Shown: one piece after another, positions 44,163-52,370 of the stretch
Layout: every line of letters begins with the position of its first letter
How positions within the stretch are numbered: the first letter of the stretch is position 1
Source: Paracholeplasma vituli
Lineage (GTDB): Bacteria; Bacillota_I; Bacilli_A; Acholeplasmatales; UBA5453
Length of the DNA: 64,000 nucleotides
NCBI RefSeq assembly: GCF_025446935.1
Contig: NZ_JAOEGN010000008.1
Location: 1-64,000, forward strand
Direction: 5' to 3'
The notes under the pieces: generated by a model
What the model was told of the DNA's origin: nothing
Databases searched by the model: none
The model's input: only the letters and a program-made list of their open reading frames with translations
Program-made: the position numbers and the translations under genes

Positions 44163-44210
44163 TAGAAATCCGTTAGATTTTGCACGGTTTACTATTTTTT
44201 TTAAATAACC

Positions 44211-44236
44211 CATTAAAAAAGCCCATTGCTGGGCTT
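44211..44236 (-). terminator. Terminator of lon
   Basis: AAGCCCA and TGGGCTT pair around TTGC (44219-44236); on the minus strand a T-run follows. It lies directly after the lon stop. Confidence 0.82.
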
Positions 44237-44239
44237 CTA

Positions 44240-46549
44240 TTAATGTTTGAATGCAACTTCAAATACTTCAGAAATGTTCGCTACGGAAATGATTTTTAGA
44301 GCATTTTTGACTTCAACTGGGATGTCTTCAATGTCTTTTTCATTTTCTTTAGGAATCAAAATGGTTTTTAAACCACTACGGTGTGCTGCAATGGATTTTT
44401 CACGTAAACCACCAATTGGTAAGACATAACCCCGTAAGGTCATTTCACCAGTCATACCAACTTCTTTATCGATAAGCTTACCTGTAATGGCGGATAAAAT
44501 AGCGGTTGTGATGGTAATCCCTGCTGATGGGCCGTCTTTTGGAGTGGCCCCTTCAGGGACGTGCACGTGAATATCGTGTGTATCAAAGAATACTGGATCA
44601 ATGTCAAACTTTTCAGCGTTTGCTTTTACATAGGATAATGCGGTTATAGCACTTTCTTTCATGACATCGCCTAATTTACCAGTTAAGGATAGTGAACCTT
44701 TTCCTTTAAAGTAAGTGACTTCAACAGAAAGTGTATCACCACCAAATTGTGTATAAGCTAAACCTGTAGCCACCCCAACTTGGTCTCTCACATCTGCTAG
44801 ATTGTGGGAGAATCGTTGTTTACCTAAATAGTGTTCCACATTGTCTAAGTTTACATCAATACGTGGTTTCTTCTCCATTAGGATTTCTTTAATGCCCTTA
44901 CGGATTAGAGTTCCAATGAAGCGATTGAGTTCACGAACCCCAGCTTCTCTTGTGTAGTGACGGATGATGTGATAGATGGTTTCATCGGTTACTGAGAATT
45001 CTTTGTTGGTAATACCGTGTGCCTTTAATTGTTTTTCAATTAGGTGACTTTTCGCGATATTGAACTTTTCAAATTCTGTGTAAGACGACAATTCGACTAT
45101 TTCCATACGGTCACGAAGCGGTGCTGGAATATTTTCTAAGTAGTTCGCTGTAGTAATAAATAATACTTGTGATAAATCATAATTTTCTTCTAAATAGTGG
45201 TCAGAGAACTTAGCGTTTTGTTCTGGGTCTAAGACTTCGAGCATCGCTGAAGCAGGGTCACCTTTATAGTCTGAGCTCATCTTATCGATTTCATCTAATA
45301 AGAATACTGGGTTCACTGTTCCAGCATTTTTCATACCAGTTAGAATACGTCCAGGTAGCGCTCCAATATATGTTCTTCTATGTCCACGAATTTCCGATTC
45401 GTCTCTTACACCGCCTAAAGATTGTTTAACAAACTTACGTCCGAGTGCATCTGCAATCGAAATCGCGAGTGAAGTTTTACCAACCCCAGGAGGTCCTACT
45501 AAACAAAGAATGGTTTGTGGATTCTTCTTTGTTGATATTTTGACAGCTAGATATTCCACAATACGGTCTTTAACTGAAGTTAAGCCATAGTGGTTCTTAT
45601 CGAGTTTTTCTTGAACTTTAGAAAGATCATTAGAGTCACGGCTCGCTTTTTTCCAAGGTAGCGCAACTAAGAAATCGAGATAAGTTTTAATAATCCCAGA
45701 TTCTGCCATAGCTGGCGGAGTTGAGGAGTATCGAGCCAATTCTTGAAGGGCTTTTTCTTCAATTTCTTTTGGCATCTTCGCAGCGATGATCTTATTTCTA
45801 AGTTCATCTACTTCATCTTCTTTGCGTGCTTTATCACCTAGTTCATTTTGAATCGCACGCATTTTTTCTCTCAAATAGTATTCCTTTTGAGATTCATCAA
45901 TCGAGCGTTTAACTTCTTCATTGATGTGTTGTTCAAGTTCAGATACCATCTTTTGTTTTGCAACATCCTCTAATACCATTTTGAGTCTGGTATTTAAGTT
46001 TTGTTCCGCAATATAACGGTATTTGTCTTGTTCGTTGCCTTTTAATCCCGCGACAATAGTGTCAACGAGTTTGTCAGTAGTTAATCCAGATTGAACGGTT
46101 CTAACGACTTCTTGGGCATTATTCAATACGATATTCGCATTATTGACCACTTCACTCATGACCATACGCACCAACGTCATTTCTTGATCGACATCCGAAG
46201 TGATGGTTGTGGTTTCTTCATATTCAGCAACAAAGAATGGAGATGTTAAGAAATACTCCTTAACTTTGATACGAGATATGATATTGAATTTTGCTTTGAG
46301 GTTGCCGTTAGGTAACTTTAATTTCATGGTTGTTTTGGCTAAAACACCATACTCTTCTATATCCTCAGGCGTTGGATTTTCGATGAGAGGATTCTTCTGA
46401 ATCAAAATTAAAATATAATTACCAAATGAGTTTTCCGATTCATCCAAAGCTTTAAATGAGATCGGTCTTCCGATTTCAGTCCTAAAATCATTGTTTGGAA
46501 TAGGAACTATGCCCCTAACAACGATTGCAGGTAGGTTTTTTGATTCCAT
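44240..46549 (-). CDS. lon: ATP-dependent protease Lon
   Basis: Lon degrades damaged and regulatory proteins. The 769-residue protein has the N-terminal substrate domain, a long helical linker, the AAA+ module with Walker A GPPGVGKTSLA and Walker B VFLLDEIDKM, and the protease domain with catalytic Ser in PKDGPSAGITITTA and Lys in YVLPIGGLREKSIAA. An AAGAGGTGA site precedes the start. A sigma-A promoter with a short dyad in the leader lies upstream, so a repressor is possible. Confidence 0.98.
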   Translation of the reverse strand: MESKNLPAIVVRGIVPIPNNDFRTEIGRPISFKALDESENSFGNYILILIQKNPLIENPTPEDIEEYGVLAKTTMKLKLPNGNLKAKFNIISRIKVKEYFLTSPFFVAEYEETTTITSDVDQEMTLVRMVMSEVVNNANIVLNNAQEVVRTVQSGLTTDKLVDTIVAGLKGNEQDKYRYIAEQNLNTRLKMVLEDVAKQKMVSELEQHINEEVKRSIDESQKEYYLREKMRAIQNELGDKARKEDEVDELRNKIIAAKMPKEIEEKALQELARYSSTPPAMAESGIIKTYLDFLVALPWKKASRDSNDLSKVQEKLDKNHYGLTSVKDRIVEYLAVKISTKKNPQTILCLVGPPGVGKTSLAISIADALGRKFVKQSLGGVRDESEIRGHRRTYIGALPGRILTGMKNAGTVNPVFLLDEIDKMSSDYKGDPASAMLEVLDPEQNAKFSDHYLEENYDLSQVLFITTANYLENIPAPLRDRMEIVELSSYTEFEKFNIAKSHLIEKQLKAHGITNKEFSVTDETIYHIIRHYTREAGVRELNRFIGTLIRKGIKEILMEKKPRIDVNLDNVEHYLGKQRFSHNLADVRDQVGVATGLAYTQFGGDTLSVEVTYFKGKGSLSLTGKLGDVMKESAITALSYVKANAEKFDIDPVFFDTHDIHVHVPEGATPKDGPSAGITITTAILSAITGKLIDKEVGMTGEMTLRGYVLPIGGLREKSIAAHRSGLKTILIPKENEKDIEDIPVEVKNALKIISVANISEVFEVAFKH

Positions 46550-46575
46550 ATAATCACCTCTTGCTTATATTATAT

Positions 46576-46590
46576 ACAAGAACATCTTGT
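46576..46590. promoter_or_regulatory. Dyad in the lon leader
   Basis: ACAAGA-ACA-TCTTGT is a perfect 6-bp inverted repeat lying about +4 to +18 from the expected lon transcription start, the place for a repressor site. It does not match CIRCE or the CtsR heptad repeat. A short RNA hairpin is the alternative. Confidence 0.4.
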
Positions 46591-46599
46591 AGTGTCATC

Positions 46600-46628
46600 A
46601 TTATACCGAAATATACCACAATTTGCAA
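46600..46628 (-). promoter_or_regulatory. Sigma-A promoter of lon
   Basis: TTGCAA (46623-46628), 17 bases and a perfect TATAAT (46600-46605) on the minus strand. Confidence 0.8.
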
Positions 46629-46652
46629 TCGAAACACATGAGTGCCAATTAT

Positions 46653-46681
46653 GTTTTTAAATAAAGGACACCGAAGTGCCC
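46653..46681 (-). terminator. Weak terminator of tig
   Basis: GGACAC and GTGCCC (46666-46681) pair around CGAA with one G-U on the minus strand; TTTATTT follows. It lies 9 bases after the tig stop. Confidence 0.55.
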
Positions 46682-46689
46682 TAAACTGA

Positions 46690-47973
46690 TTAAACTTCTT
46701 TAACGCTTGCAGTTAATAAATCAATTGCTTTATTGAAAGTGACTTCGTTTGACACAACTTCAGGGTCTAATTGTTTCTTCACATCAGCTACCCCTAATTT
46801 GTACATTTTAGCAATCTCGTCGTATTTAGCTTCGATTTCTGCTTCAGTCGCAACGATGTTTTCTTTTTGAGCAACGGCTTCAATGACTAAGCTTGTAAGA
46901 ACGCGTTCTTTAGCTTGCTTGTTCATTTCGCTGTTGAATTGATCCATAGTCAAACCATTCAATTGAACAAACATTTCAAAGTCGATGTTGTATTGTTTAG
47001 CTTGATTTTCAACGTTTTTACGTAATTGATTGACTTCTGAGTCGATCATTTCTTGTGGAATGTCGACAGTTGCATTATCACAAGCAAACTTAACTGCAGT
47101 ACCTGTGATGCGGTCAGCTTCACTGGATTCTTTTTGGGATTCTAAAGATTTCTTAATATCTGCTTTTAACGCTTCAACCGTTTCAACACCTTCACGTTTT
47201 AATCCAACAACGAATGCGTCATTAAGTTCTTCTAATTTAGCAACTTTAAGTTCATGTAATTTCACTTTGAATACTGCTGGTTTACCGGCTAAGTGTTCAG
47301 CTTGGTATTGTTCAGGGAATACGACATTCACGTCTCTAGATTCACCAATTCGTAGACCTAACATACCTTCTTCAAATCCAGGGATGAATTGTCCAGACCC
47401 GATAACGAGTTCATAGTTTTCTGCTTTTCCGCCATCAAATGGAACATTGTCTACAAAGCCTTCAAAATCGAAGATTGCAGTGTCTCCATTTTCTAGGACA
47501 TCTGTTGTTTTCGCTTCTAATGATGAGTTTTGAGCTAATAACTTTTTGATTTCAGCGTCAATTTCTGCATCAGTTGCAACTAAGTTCTTCTTCGCTACTT
47601 CAACACCTTTATAATCACCTAATGTAACTTCAGGTTTGATAGGAACGATGATGGATAACGAGAATGGTTCGCCTCTTTTAACATTTTTGATGTCTAAATC
47701 AATTTGTGGTTCACCGACTACAGTAACTGATTTTTCATCGAAAATTTGTTGATATAAATGACCGATGACATGGTTTAAAGCATCTTCATATAGTGATTCT
47801 ACACCAAATTTATTTTCAAAAATATTTCTAGGAACTTTGCCTTTTCTAAAACCCTTAATTTCGACGTTTTGAACAGCGTGATCAAACGCATGATCTAAGC
47901 CGTGTTCGAATTCGTGAGGGGTTACTTCAAACGTAAACTTTGCACGATTTGTTGATAGTTTTTCAAATTTCAT
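46690..47973 (-). CDS. tig: Trigger factor
   Basis: Trigger factor is the ribosome-bound chaperone and prolyl isomerase. The 427-residue protein has the ribosome-binding tail with signature GFRKGKVPRNIFENKFG near residues 41-57, the FKBP-type domain (FEGFVDNVPFDGGKAENYELVIGSGQFIPGFEEGMLG) and the C-terminal arms. It is single, with its own promoter and GGAGG site. clpX, which follows tig in Bacillus, is absent. Confidence 0.98.
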   Translation of the reverse strand: MKFEKLSTNRAKFTFEVTPHEFEHGLDHAFDHAVQNVEIKGFRKGKVPRNIFENKFGVESLYEDALNHVIGHLYQQIFDEKSVTVVGEPQIDLDIKNVKRGEPFSLSIIVPIKPEVTLGDYKGVEVAKKNLVATDAEIDAEIKKLLAQNSSLEAKTTDVLENGDTAIFDFEGFVDNVPFDGGKAENYELVIGSGQFIPGFEEGMLGLRIGESRDVNVVFPEQYQAEHLAGKPAVFKVKLHELKVAKLEELNDAFVVGLKREGVETVEALKADIKKSLESQKESSEADRITGTAVKFACDNATVDIPQEMIDSEVNQLRKNVENQAKQYNIDFEMFVQLNGLTMDQFNSEMNKQAKERVLTSLVIEAVAQKENIVATEAEIEAKYDEIAKMYKLGVADVKKQLDPEVVSNEVTFNKAIDLLTASVKEV

Positions 47974-47997
47974 TGATTTTCCTCCTAAGCCTATTTA

Positions 47998-48025
47998 ATT
48001 ATAGCATAATCTTCTTTTTTGTAAA
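47998..48025 (-). promoter_or_regulatory. Sigma-A promoter of tig
   Basis: TTTACA (48020-48025), a 16-base spacer and TATAAT (47998-48003), extended by TGC. A GTAAA-TGTT-TTTAC dyad (48021-48034) overlaps the -35 box. Confidence 0.68.
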
Positions 48026-48079
48026 TGTTTTTACCCACTTTATGTAATAATATGGGGACTACATGTTACTAAAATCTTA

Positions 48080-48088
48080 TGCTATAAT
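48080..48088 (+). promoter_or_regulatory. Extended -10 promoter of the membrane-anchored protease
   Basis: TGC-TATAAT (TATAAT 48083-48088) lies 47 bases before the ATG. Confidence 0.6.
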
Positions 48089-48135
48089 GTTAGTGATAGA
48101 TAATCTATGGTCTTTTAACAAAGGAGTACTACAAA

Positions 48136-49293
48136 ATGAAAAAATTCTTCGGCTATATTCGTAATACCATTGTCATTCTTGCTCTACTTTATGTTACGAG
48201 CCTTTTTGTCGATATCAAGATTGAAGGTATTCCACTCAATTCACTCTATGAGAATGCTGCTAAAGAAACCATTAAATTGGTTGAAGATGTCATTGATAGA
48301 ATACGAAAAGAACCTGAAGTCACTGATTTAACCATCGAACGAACTCAAGAAGGTCAATATATTTTTACAACCACCATCAAGAATGTATCGAAGGATGAAC
48401 TCATTTCGATTACGGTCGATGGGGTAACCTATACCACATTTGAAATCATTGAGCGTCGTAATTTAATCGAGGTTAAATTTCTCACAGACATCACATTTGA
48501 GTCTGGTGAAGCTAATAAGCAATTCACAGTGGAGTCGATTAAATATACTAGAAATGATTCCGAGAAAATCTTGAATACCAATATCATTGGAAATGCGTTC
48601 AAATCTATTGATTTAGCAGTTGTAAATCAAAAGAAAATAAGTGTCGTTGGTATGTATAATTGCAACCCAGGTAATGTTGGTCTTGTATGTACCTCATGGG
48701 GTTCCGGAGTATTGTTCCGTAAAGACACTCGCGAAGTTAGAGACAGCCTAATCCCTTATACTATATTCGATTACTATATCATTTCAAATGCACACGTAGT
48801 TCAAAATGGATCCATTTTTAAAGTCACATATAATGGTGAAGAACTCGATGATGCACGTGCAACCGTCGTTGGAGTCTATACTCAAAATACGGATTTATCC
48901 ATTCTTAAGTTAACAACTACTGCCAATTTAACCGTCTTAGATGATGATCAGTTTGATACCTACGAAGCCGTTCCAGTTTACAAAGATCAAACCGTATTCT
49001 CAATTGGTTCACCGGTTGGACCTATGAATTTCAATACCGTTAAAGAAGGAAAAGTAACTAAACTCGATGTCCCTATCAGTTTGGGTGATGATTCTGCGTT
49101 CTGTATCGCAACCTGTAATTCATTCCAAACGGATGCTGCTTTAGGACCTGGGTCTTCTGGTGGAGCGATGTTTGATAGTGCAGGTAATTTAATTGGTATC
49201 CACTTCGCTGGTAATGAAGACAACACCATTTCATCCGAAATCCCAATGGAAATCGTATTTGACGCGATTAAAGCTATTTTAGGTGAAGACTAA
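48136..49293 (+). CDS. Membrane-anchored trypsin-like serine protease
   Basis: The 385-residue protein has one N-terminal membrane anchor (about residues 9-27) and should face outside. A beta-rich region (about 55-165) precedes a chymotrypsin-fold protease with the triad His220 (SNAHVV), Asp253 (TDLSIL) and Ser341 (GPGSSGG). Two cysteine pairs lie at NCNPGNVGLVC and FCIATC, compatible with disulfides. Unlike HtrA/DegP it has no PDZ domain after the protease. Function is probably surface or secreted-protein quality control. An AAGGAG site lies upstream. Confidence 0.88.
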   Translation: MKKFFGYIRNTIVILALLYVTSLFVDIKIEGIPLNSLYENAAKETIKLVEDVIDRIRKEPEVTDLTIERTQEGQYIFTTTIKNVSKDELISITVDGVTYTTFEIIERRNLIEVKFLTDITFESGEANKQFTVESIKYTRNDSEKILNTNIIGNAFKSIDLAVVNQKKISVVGMYNCNPGNVGLVCTSWGSGVLFRKDTREVRDSLIPYTIFDYYIISNAHVVQNGSIFKVTYNGEELDDARATVVGVYTQNTDLSILKLTTTANLTVLDDDQFDTYEAVPVYKDQTVFSIGSPVGPMNFNTVKEGKVTKLDVPISLGDDSAFCIATCNSFQTDAALGPGSSGGAMFDSAGNLIGIHFAGNEDNTISSEIPMEIVFDAIKAILGED

Positions 49294-49298
49294 AATCA

Positions 49299-49327
49299 AA
49301 CAGGAACTCGACGTGAGTTCCTGTTTT
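49299..49327. terminator. Bidirectional terminator between the protease and copper genes
   Basis: AACAGGAACTC (49299-49309) pairs perfectly with GAGTTCCTGTT (49315-49325) around five bases and is followed by T on both strands. It closes both the rightward protease gene and leftward copZ. Confidence 0.85.
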
Positions 49328-49331
49328 CATA

Positions 49332-49547
49332 TTATAAAGATTCGATTTTAACCGTTTTATAACCGGCTTCGGTAATCGCATTTTGAATGGCATCATTTGA
49401 AACAGCTTGAGTGACTTCCACTAGTGCGTCATTTTGTTTTAAATTGACAACCACATTGGTAATCCCTTCGATTTCGTTAAGTGCATTGGTTACATGCTTT
49501 ACACAGTGCATGCAGCTCATGCCTTCAATTTGAATTCTTTTTTTCAT
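49332..49547 (-). CDS. copZ: Copper chaperone CopZ
   Basis: CopZ hands Cu(I) to CopA. The 71-residue heavy-metal-associated domain has the metal motif GMSCMHC near residue 9-15 and the usual ferredoxin-like beta-alpha pattern. Its ATG overlaps the copA TGA stop. It is last in csoR-copA-copZ. Confidence 0.93.
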   Translation of the reverse strand: MKKRIQIEGMSCMHCVKHVTNALNEIEGITNVVVNLKQNDALVEVTQAVSNDAIQNAITEAGYKTVKIESL

Positions 49548-51997
49548 GCTTGTTCCTCCTTTCTTTGAGGTTTAAATCGCTTTAATCTAAGCGCATTCGC
49601 TACCACACTGACGCTTGAGAAACTCATAGCAGCGCCTGCTAGCATCGGGTCTAATAGAGGTCCACCAAATAAATAGAGGACACCCATTGCGACCGGAATC
49701 CCAAGTGTGTTATAGAAAAACGCCCAGAACAGATTTTCTTTAATATTCGTGATGGTCTTTTTGGAGAGTTCAATCGCTGTTGACACATCCATTAAATCGT
49801 TGCGCATCAATACGATGTCAGCCGATTCAATCGCTACATCCGTTCCATTACCAATCGCAATACCCACATCGGCTAATGCGAGTGCAGGGGCATCATTGAT
49901 ACCATCGCCAACCATCGCGACTTTATAACCTTGGTCTTTAAGTTTGCCTACTTCTTTGGATTTATCTTCAGGTAAAACCTCAGCAATCACATGTTCGATG
50001 CCCACTTCTTTTGCAATGGATTTTGCTGTAATCGCATGGTCTCCAGTCATCATGTATACAATAATACCTTTGGATTGAAGTGCTTGAATTGCCTTTTTCG
50101 ATGATGGTTTAATTGTATCAGCTATTGCGATTAAACCAGCTAGTTTTTGATCAATAACCACATAAATAAGCGTATTTCCATGTTCAGAAAGTTCATCAGC
50201 AAGTTTTTGGAGTTGCCCAATCTTAACTTTTAAACGATTGACAAACTTTAAATTACCAATGTTTATAGATTTACCTTCAATCACACCTTCAACACCAAAA
50301 CCAGGATGATTTAAAAATGATTCTACTGGTTTCAATTTATAATTTCGCATCGTCGCTTGTCTAACGATTGCTTCACCCAATGGGTGCTCGCTCTTTGACT
50401 CAAGGCTCGCAGCAATTTGAAGTAATGCTTCTTCTGAATAATCACTCGTCGACAATACTTGTTTAACCTCAGGTACGCCTTGTGTGATGGTACCTGTTTT
50501 ATCGAGTACCACAACATTAACCTCATGGGCTTTTTCTAATGCTTCACCACTTTTAATTAAAATACCATTCGATGCACCTTTTCCAGTACCGACCATAATC
50601 GCTGTTGGTGTTGCTAAACCGAGTGCACAAGGGCAGGCTATAACTAAGACTGCAATCATATTTTGTAAGCTGAAATCGATACTTTCGCCTTTAATCATCC
50701 AAAAAATAAATGTAAGTGCAGCTAAACCCAGCACAATCGGTACGAAAATACCTGAAATGGTATCCGCTAGTTTCGCAATCGGTGCTTTGGATGATTGGGC
50801 ATCTTCAACAAGTTTAATAATTTGTGAAAGTGTAGAATCTTTCCCAACTTTGGTTGCTTTAATCGTTAGTGCCCCATTTTTATTCATGGAAACGCCAATC
50901 ACTGGGTCTCCAATTTTCTTTTCAACCGGTATGGATTCGCCTGTAATCATGGATTCATCGATAGAGGATAAACCGTCTGTGATAATGCCATCAACCGGAA
51001 TACGTTCTCCTGGTTTAACTAGGATAAGGTCATCCTTTAAAACGTCCTCAACCGGTACTATAGTTGGTTCACCTTGGATGAGAACCAATGCGGTTTTAGG
51101 TGATAGATCGACCAATTTCTTGATAGCTTCCGATGTTTTGCCTTTTGAGATTGTCTCAAAATACTTACCAAGTAGAATCAATGTGATGATGACTGCAGCA
51201 GATTCAAAGTATAAATCAGCCATGTGAACTTGATCAGTGAGGATTAAAATAGTCGAATATATCCCATGTACGAAAGCAGCTCCTGTGCCTAACGCTACGA
51301 GTGTATCCATGTTTGGATTTCGATGGAAAAGGGTTTTAAATCCAATTAGATAGAATCGATATCCAATGATAATGACGGGAATGGTCAAGAATAATTGTAC
51401 TAAAGCGAATGTTTTGGGTGCGCTATGTGGGTCTAACCACATCGGTAGTGGTAAACCAATCATATGCCCCATCGCAACATACAGTAAAGGTATCGAGAAT
51501 ACAGTTGCTAAAATAAACTTGATGAGCATGATTTTGGAAGCTTGATCTTTTTTCTTTTGATGTTCATCGAGTGTTCTTTCGGTTTGTAGTTTGTAACCAG
51601 CAATCATAACTTTTCGTTTTAGAAGGTCTTGGTCAAATAGACTAGGGTCAACCGTAATACGTAATTTTTCTGTAGTTAAATTGACTTCAGCATTGATTAC
51701 ACCAGGTACCTTTTTGGCTGTTTTTTCAACAGCGTTCACACAGGCTGCACACGTCATCCCTTCGACAGAATACTGTTTGGGTTCGGTCATTAGAATCGCT
51801 TTGTATCCTGCTTTTTGAACACTGTTTGTGATATCTGATAGGCTTACTTTAGTAGAATCAAAAGCAACTTCCATTTTATTCGTGACTAAATTGACAGAGA
51901 CTGAACTGACACCCTCCACTTTAAGTGCTGCTTTTTCAACACTCCTGACACAAGCGGCACAGGTCATCCCTTCAATTGTGAATGTTTTTTGATCCAT
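49544..51997 (-). CDS. copA: Copper-exporting P1B-type ATPase CopA
   Basis: CopA pumps Cu(I) out of the cell. The 817-residue protein has two N-terminal metal-binding domains, each with GMTCAAC (near residues 9 and 80), eight membrane segments, the CPC motif in VIACPCALGLATPTA, phosphorylation site DKTGT, the SEHPLGEAIV histidine-proline motif and GDGINDAPALA. It ends in TGA within an ATGA overlap with copZ. It lies 1 base after csoR. Confidence 0.97.
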   Translation of the reverse strand: MDQKTFTIEGMTCAACVRSVEKAALKVEGVSSVSVNLVTNKMEVAFDSTKVSLSDITNSVQKAGYKAILMTEPKQYSVEGMTCAACVNAVEKTAKKVPGVINAEVNLTTEKLRITVDPSLFDQDLLKRKVMIAGYKLQTERTLDEHQKKKDQASKIMLIKFILATVFSIPLLYVAMGHMIGLPLPMWLDPHSAPKTFALVQLFLTIPVIIIGYRFYLIGFKTLFHRNPNMDTLVALGTGAAFVHGIYSTILILTDQVHMADLYFESAAVIITLILLGKYFETISKGKTSEAIKKLVDLSPKTALVLIQGEPTIVPVEDVLKDDLILVKPGERIPVDGIITDGLSSIDESMITGESIPVEKKIGDPVIGVSMNKNGALTIKATKVGKDSTLSQIIKLVEDAQSSKAPIAKLADTISGIFVPIVLGLAALTFIFWMIKGESIDFSLQNMIAVLVIACPCALGLATPTAIMVGTGKGASNGILIKSGEALEKAHEVNVVVLDKTGTITQGVPEVKQVLSTSDYSEEALLQIAASLESKSEHPLGEAIVRQATMRNYKLKPVESFLNHPGFGVEGVIEGKSINIGNLKFVNRLKVKIGQLQKLADELSEHGNTLIYVVIDQKLAGLIAIADTIKPSSKKAIQALQSKGIIVYMMTGDHAITAKSIAKEVGIEHVIAEVLPEDKSKEVGKLKDQGYKVAMVGDGINDAPALALADVGIAIGNGTDVAIESADIVLMRNDLMDVSTAIELSKKTITNIKENLFWAFFYNTLGIPVAMGVLYLFGGPLLDPMLAGAAMSFSSVSVVANALRLKRFKPQRKEEQA

Positions 51998-51998
51998 C

Positions 51999-52253
51999 TT
52001 ACATCATCCTTTCAATTAATGATTCGATTTCTTTGATTTTTGCTTCTGCATCATTGCTTTGAATGGATTCTACCACACAGTGATTTAAGTGTTCGGATAA
52101 TATTTGTTTATTCGCACGTTTGATTAAAGAGATGGTGGCCATCAACTGATTTGAAATATCCATGCAATAGCGACCATCTTCAAGCATTTTTAATGAGGCT
52201 TCTAATTGGCCTTTTGCGTTTTTTAAAGTTTGATATGTGGATCCATGTTTCAT
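51999..52253 (-). CDS. csoR: Copper-sensing repressor CsoR
   Basis: CsoR represses copper genes until Cu(I) binds. The ATG at 52253 lies after GGGAGGG; a longer frame to 52283 would begin inside the operator and is rejected. The 84-residue all-helical protein has the Cys-His-Cys site: YCMD, SEH and NHC in the correct spacing. The first gene of csoR-copA-copZ. Confidence 0.95.
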   Translation of the reverse strand: MKHGSTYQTLKNAKGQLEASLKMLEDGRYCMDISNQLMATISLIKRANKQILSEHLNHCVVESIQSNDAEAKIKEIESLIERMM

Positions 52254-52265
52254 AATTTCCCTCCT

Positions 52266-52280
52266 CCCCCTGGGTGGGGG
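52266..52280. promoter_or_regulatory. CsoR operator
   Basis: CCCCC-TGGGT-GGGGG is a GC-rich palindrome in an AT-rich region, placed between the csoR transcription start and its start codon and overlapping the ribosome binding site. It fits the known CsoR operator type with runs of C and G around a short spacer. Confidence 0.85.
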
Positions 52281-52294
52281 CATTACACATTATC

Positions 52295-52323
52295 ATTATA
52301 ACTCATAAAAACATAAATGTCCA
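52295..52323 (-). promoter_or_regulatory. Sigma-A promoter of csoR-copA-copZ
   Basis: TGGACA (52318-52323), 17 bases and TATAAT (52295-52300) on the minus strand. The operator lies about +8 to +22. Confidence 0.78.
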
Positions 52324-52325
52324 AA

Positions 52326-52357
52326 GAAAAAGACAATCTTATTTAGAAAGACTGTCT
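52326..52357 (-). terminator. Terminator of the SAS-namA operon
   Basis: AGACAATCTT (52331-52340) pairs with AAGACTGTCT (52348-52357) with one G-U pair; TTTTTCTTT follows on the minus strand. Confidence 0.78.
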
Positions 52358-52370
52358 ATTAGTAGAAAAA

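Noticed and set aside
47030-47416. Rightward open frame of 128 codons inside tig
   Set aside because: Antisense to trigger factor, Ser/Thr-rich, no start signal; a codon-bias artefact.
50484-51227. Rightward open frame of 247 codons inside copA
   Set aside because: It lies wholly antisense to the well-conserved copA, has a low-complexity Ser/Ile-rich translation with no domain, and no ribosome binding site.
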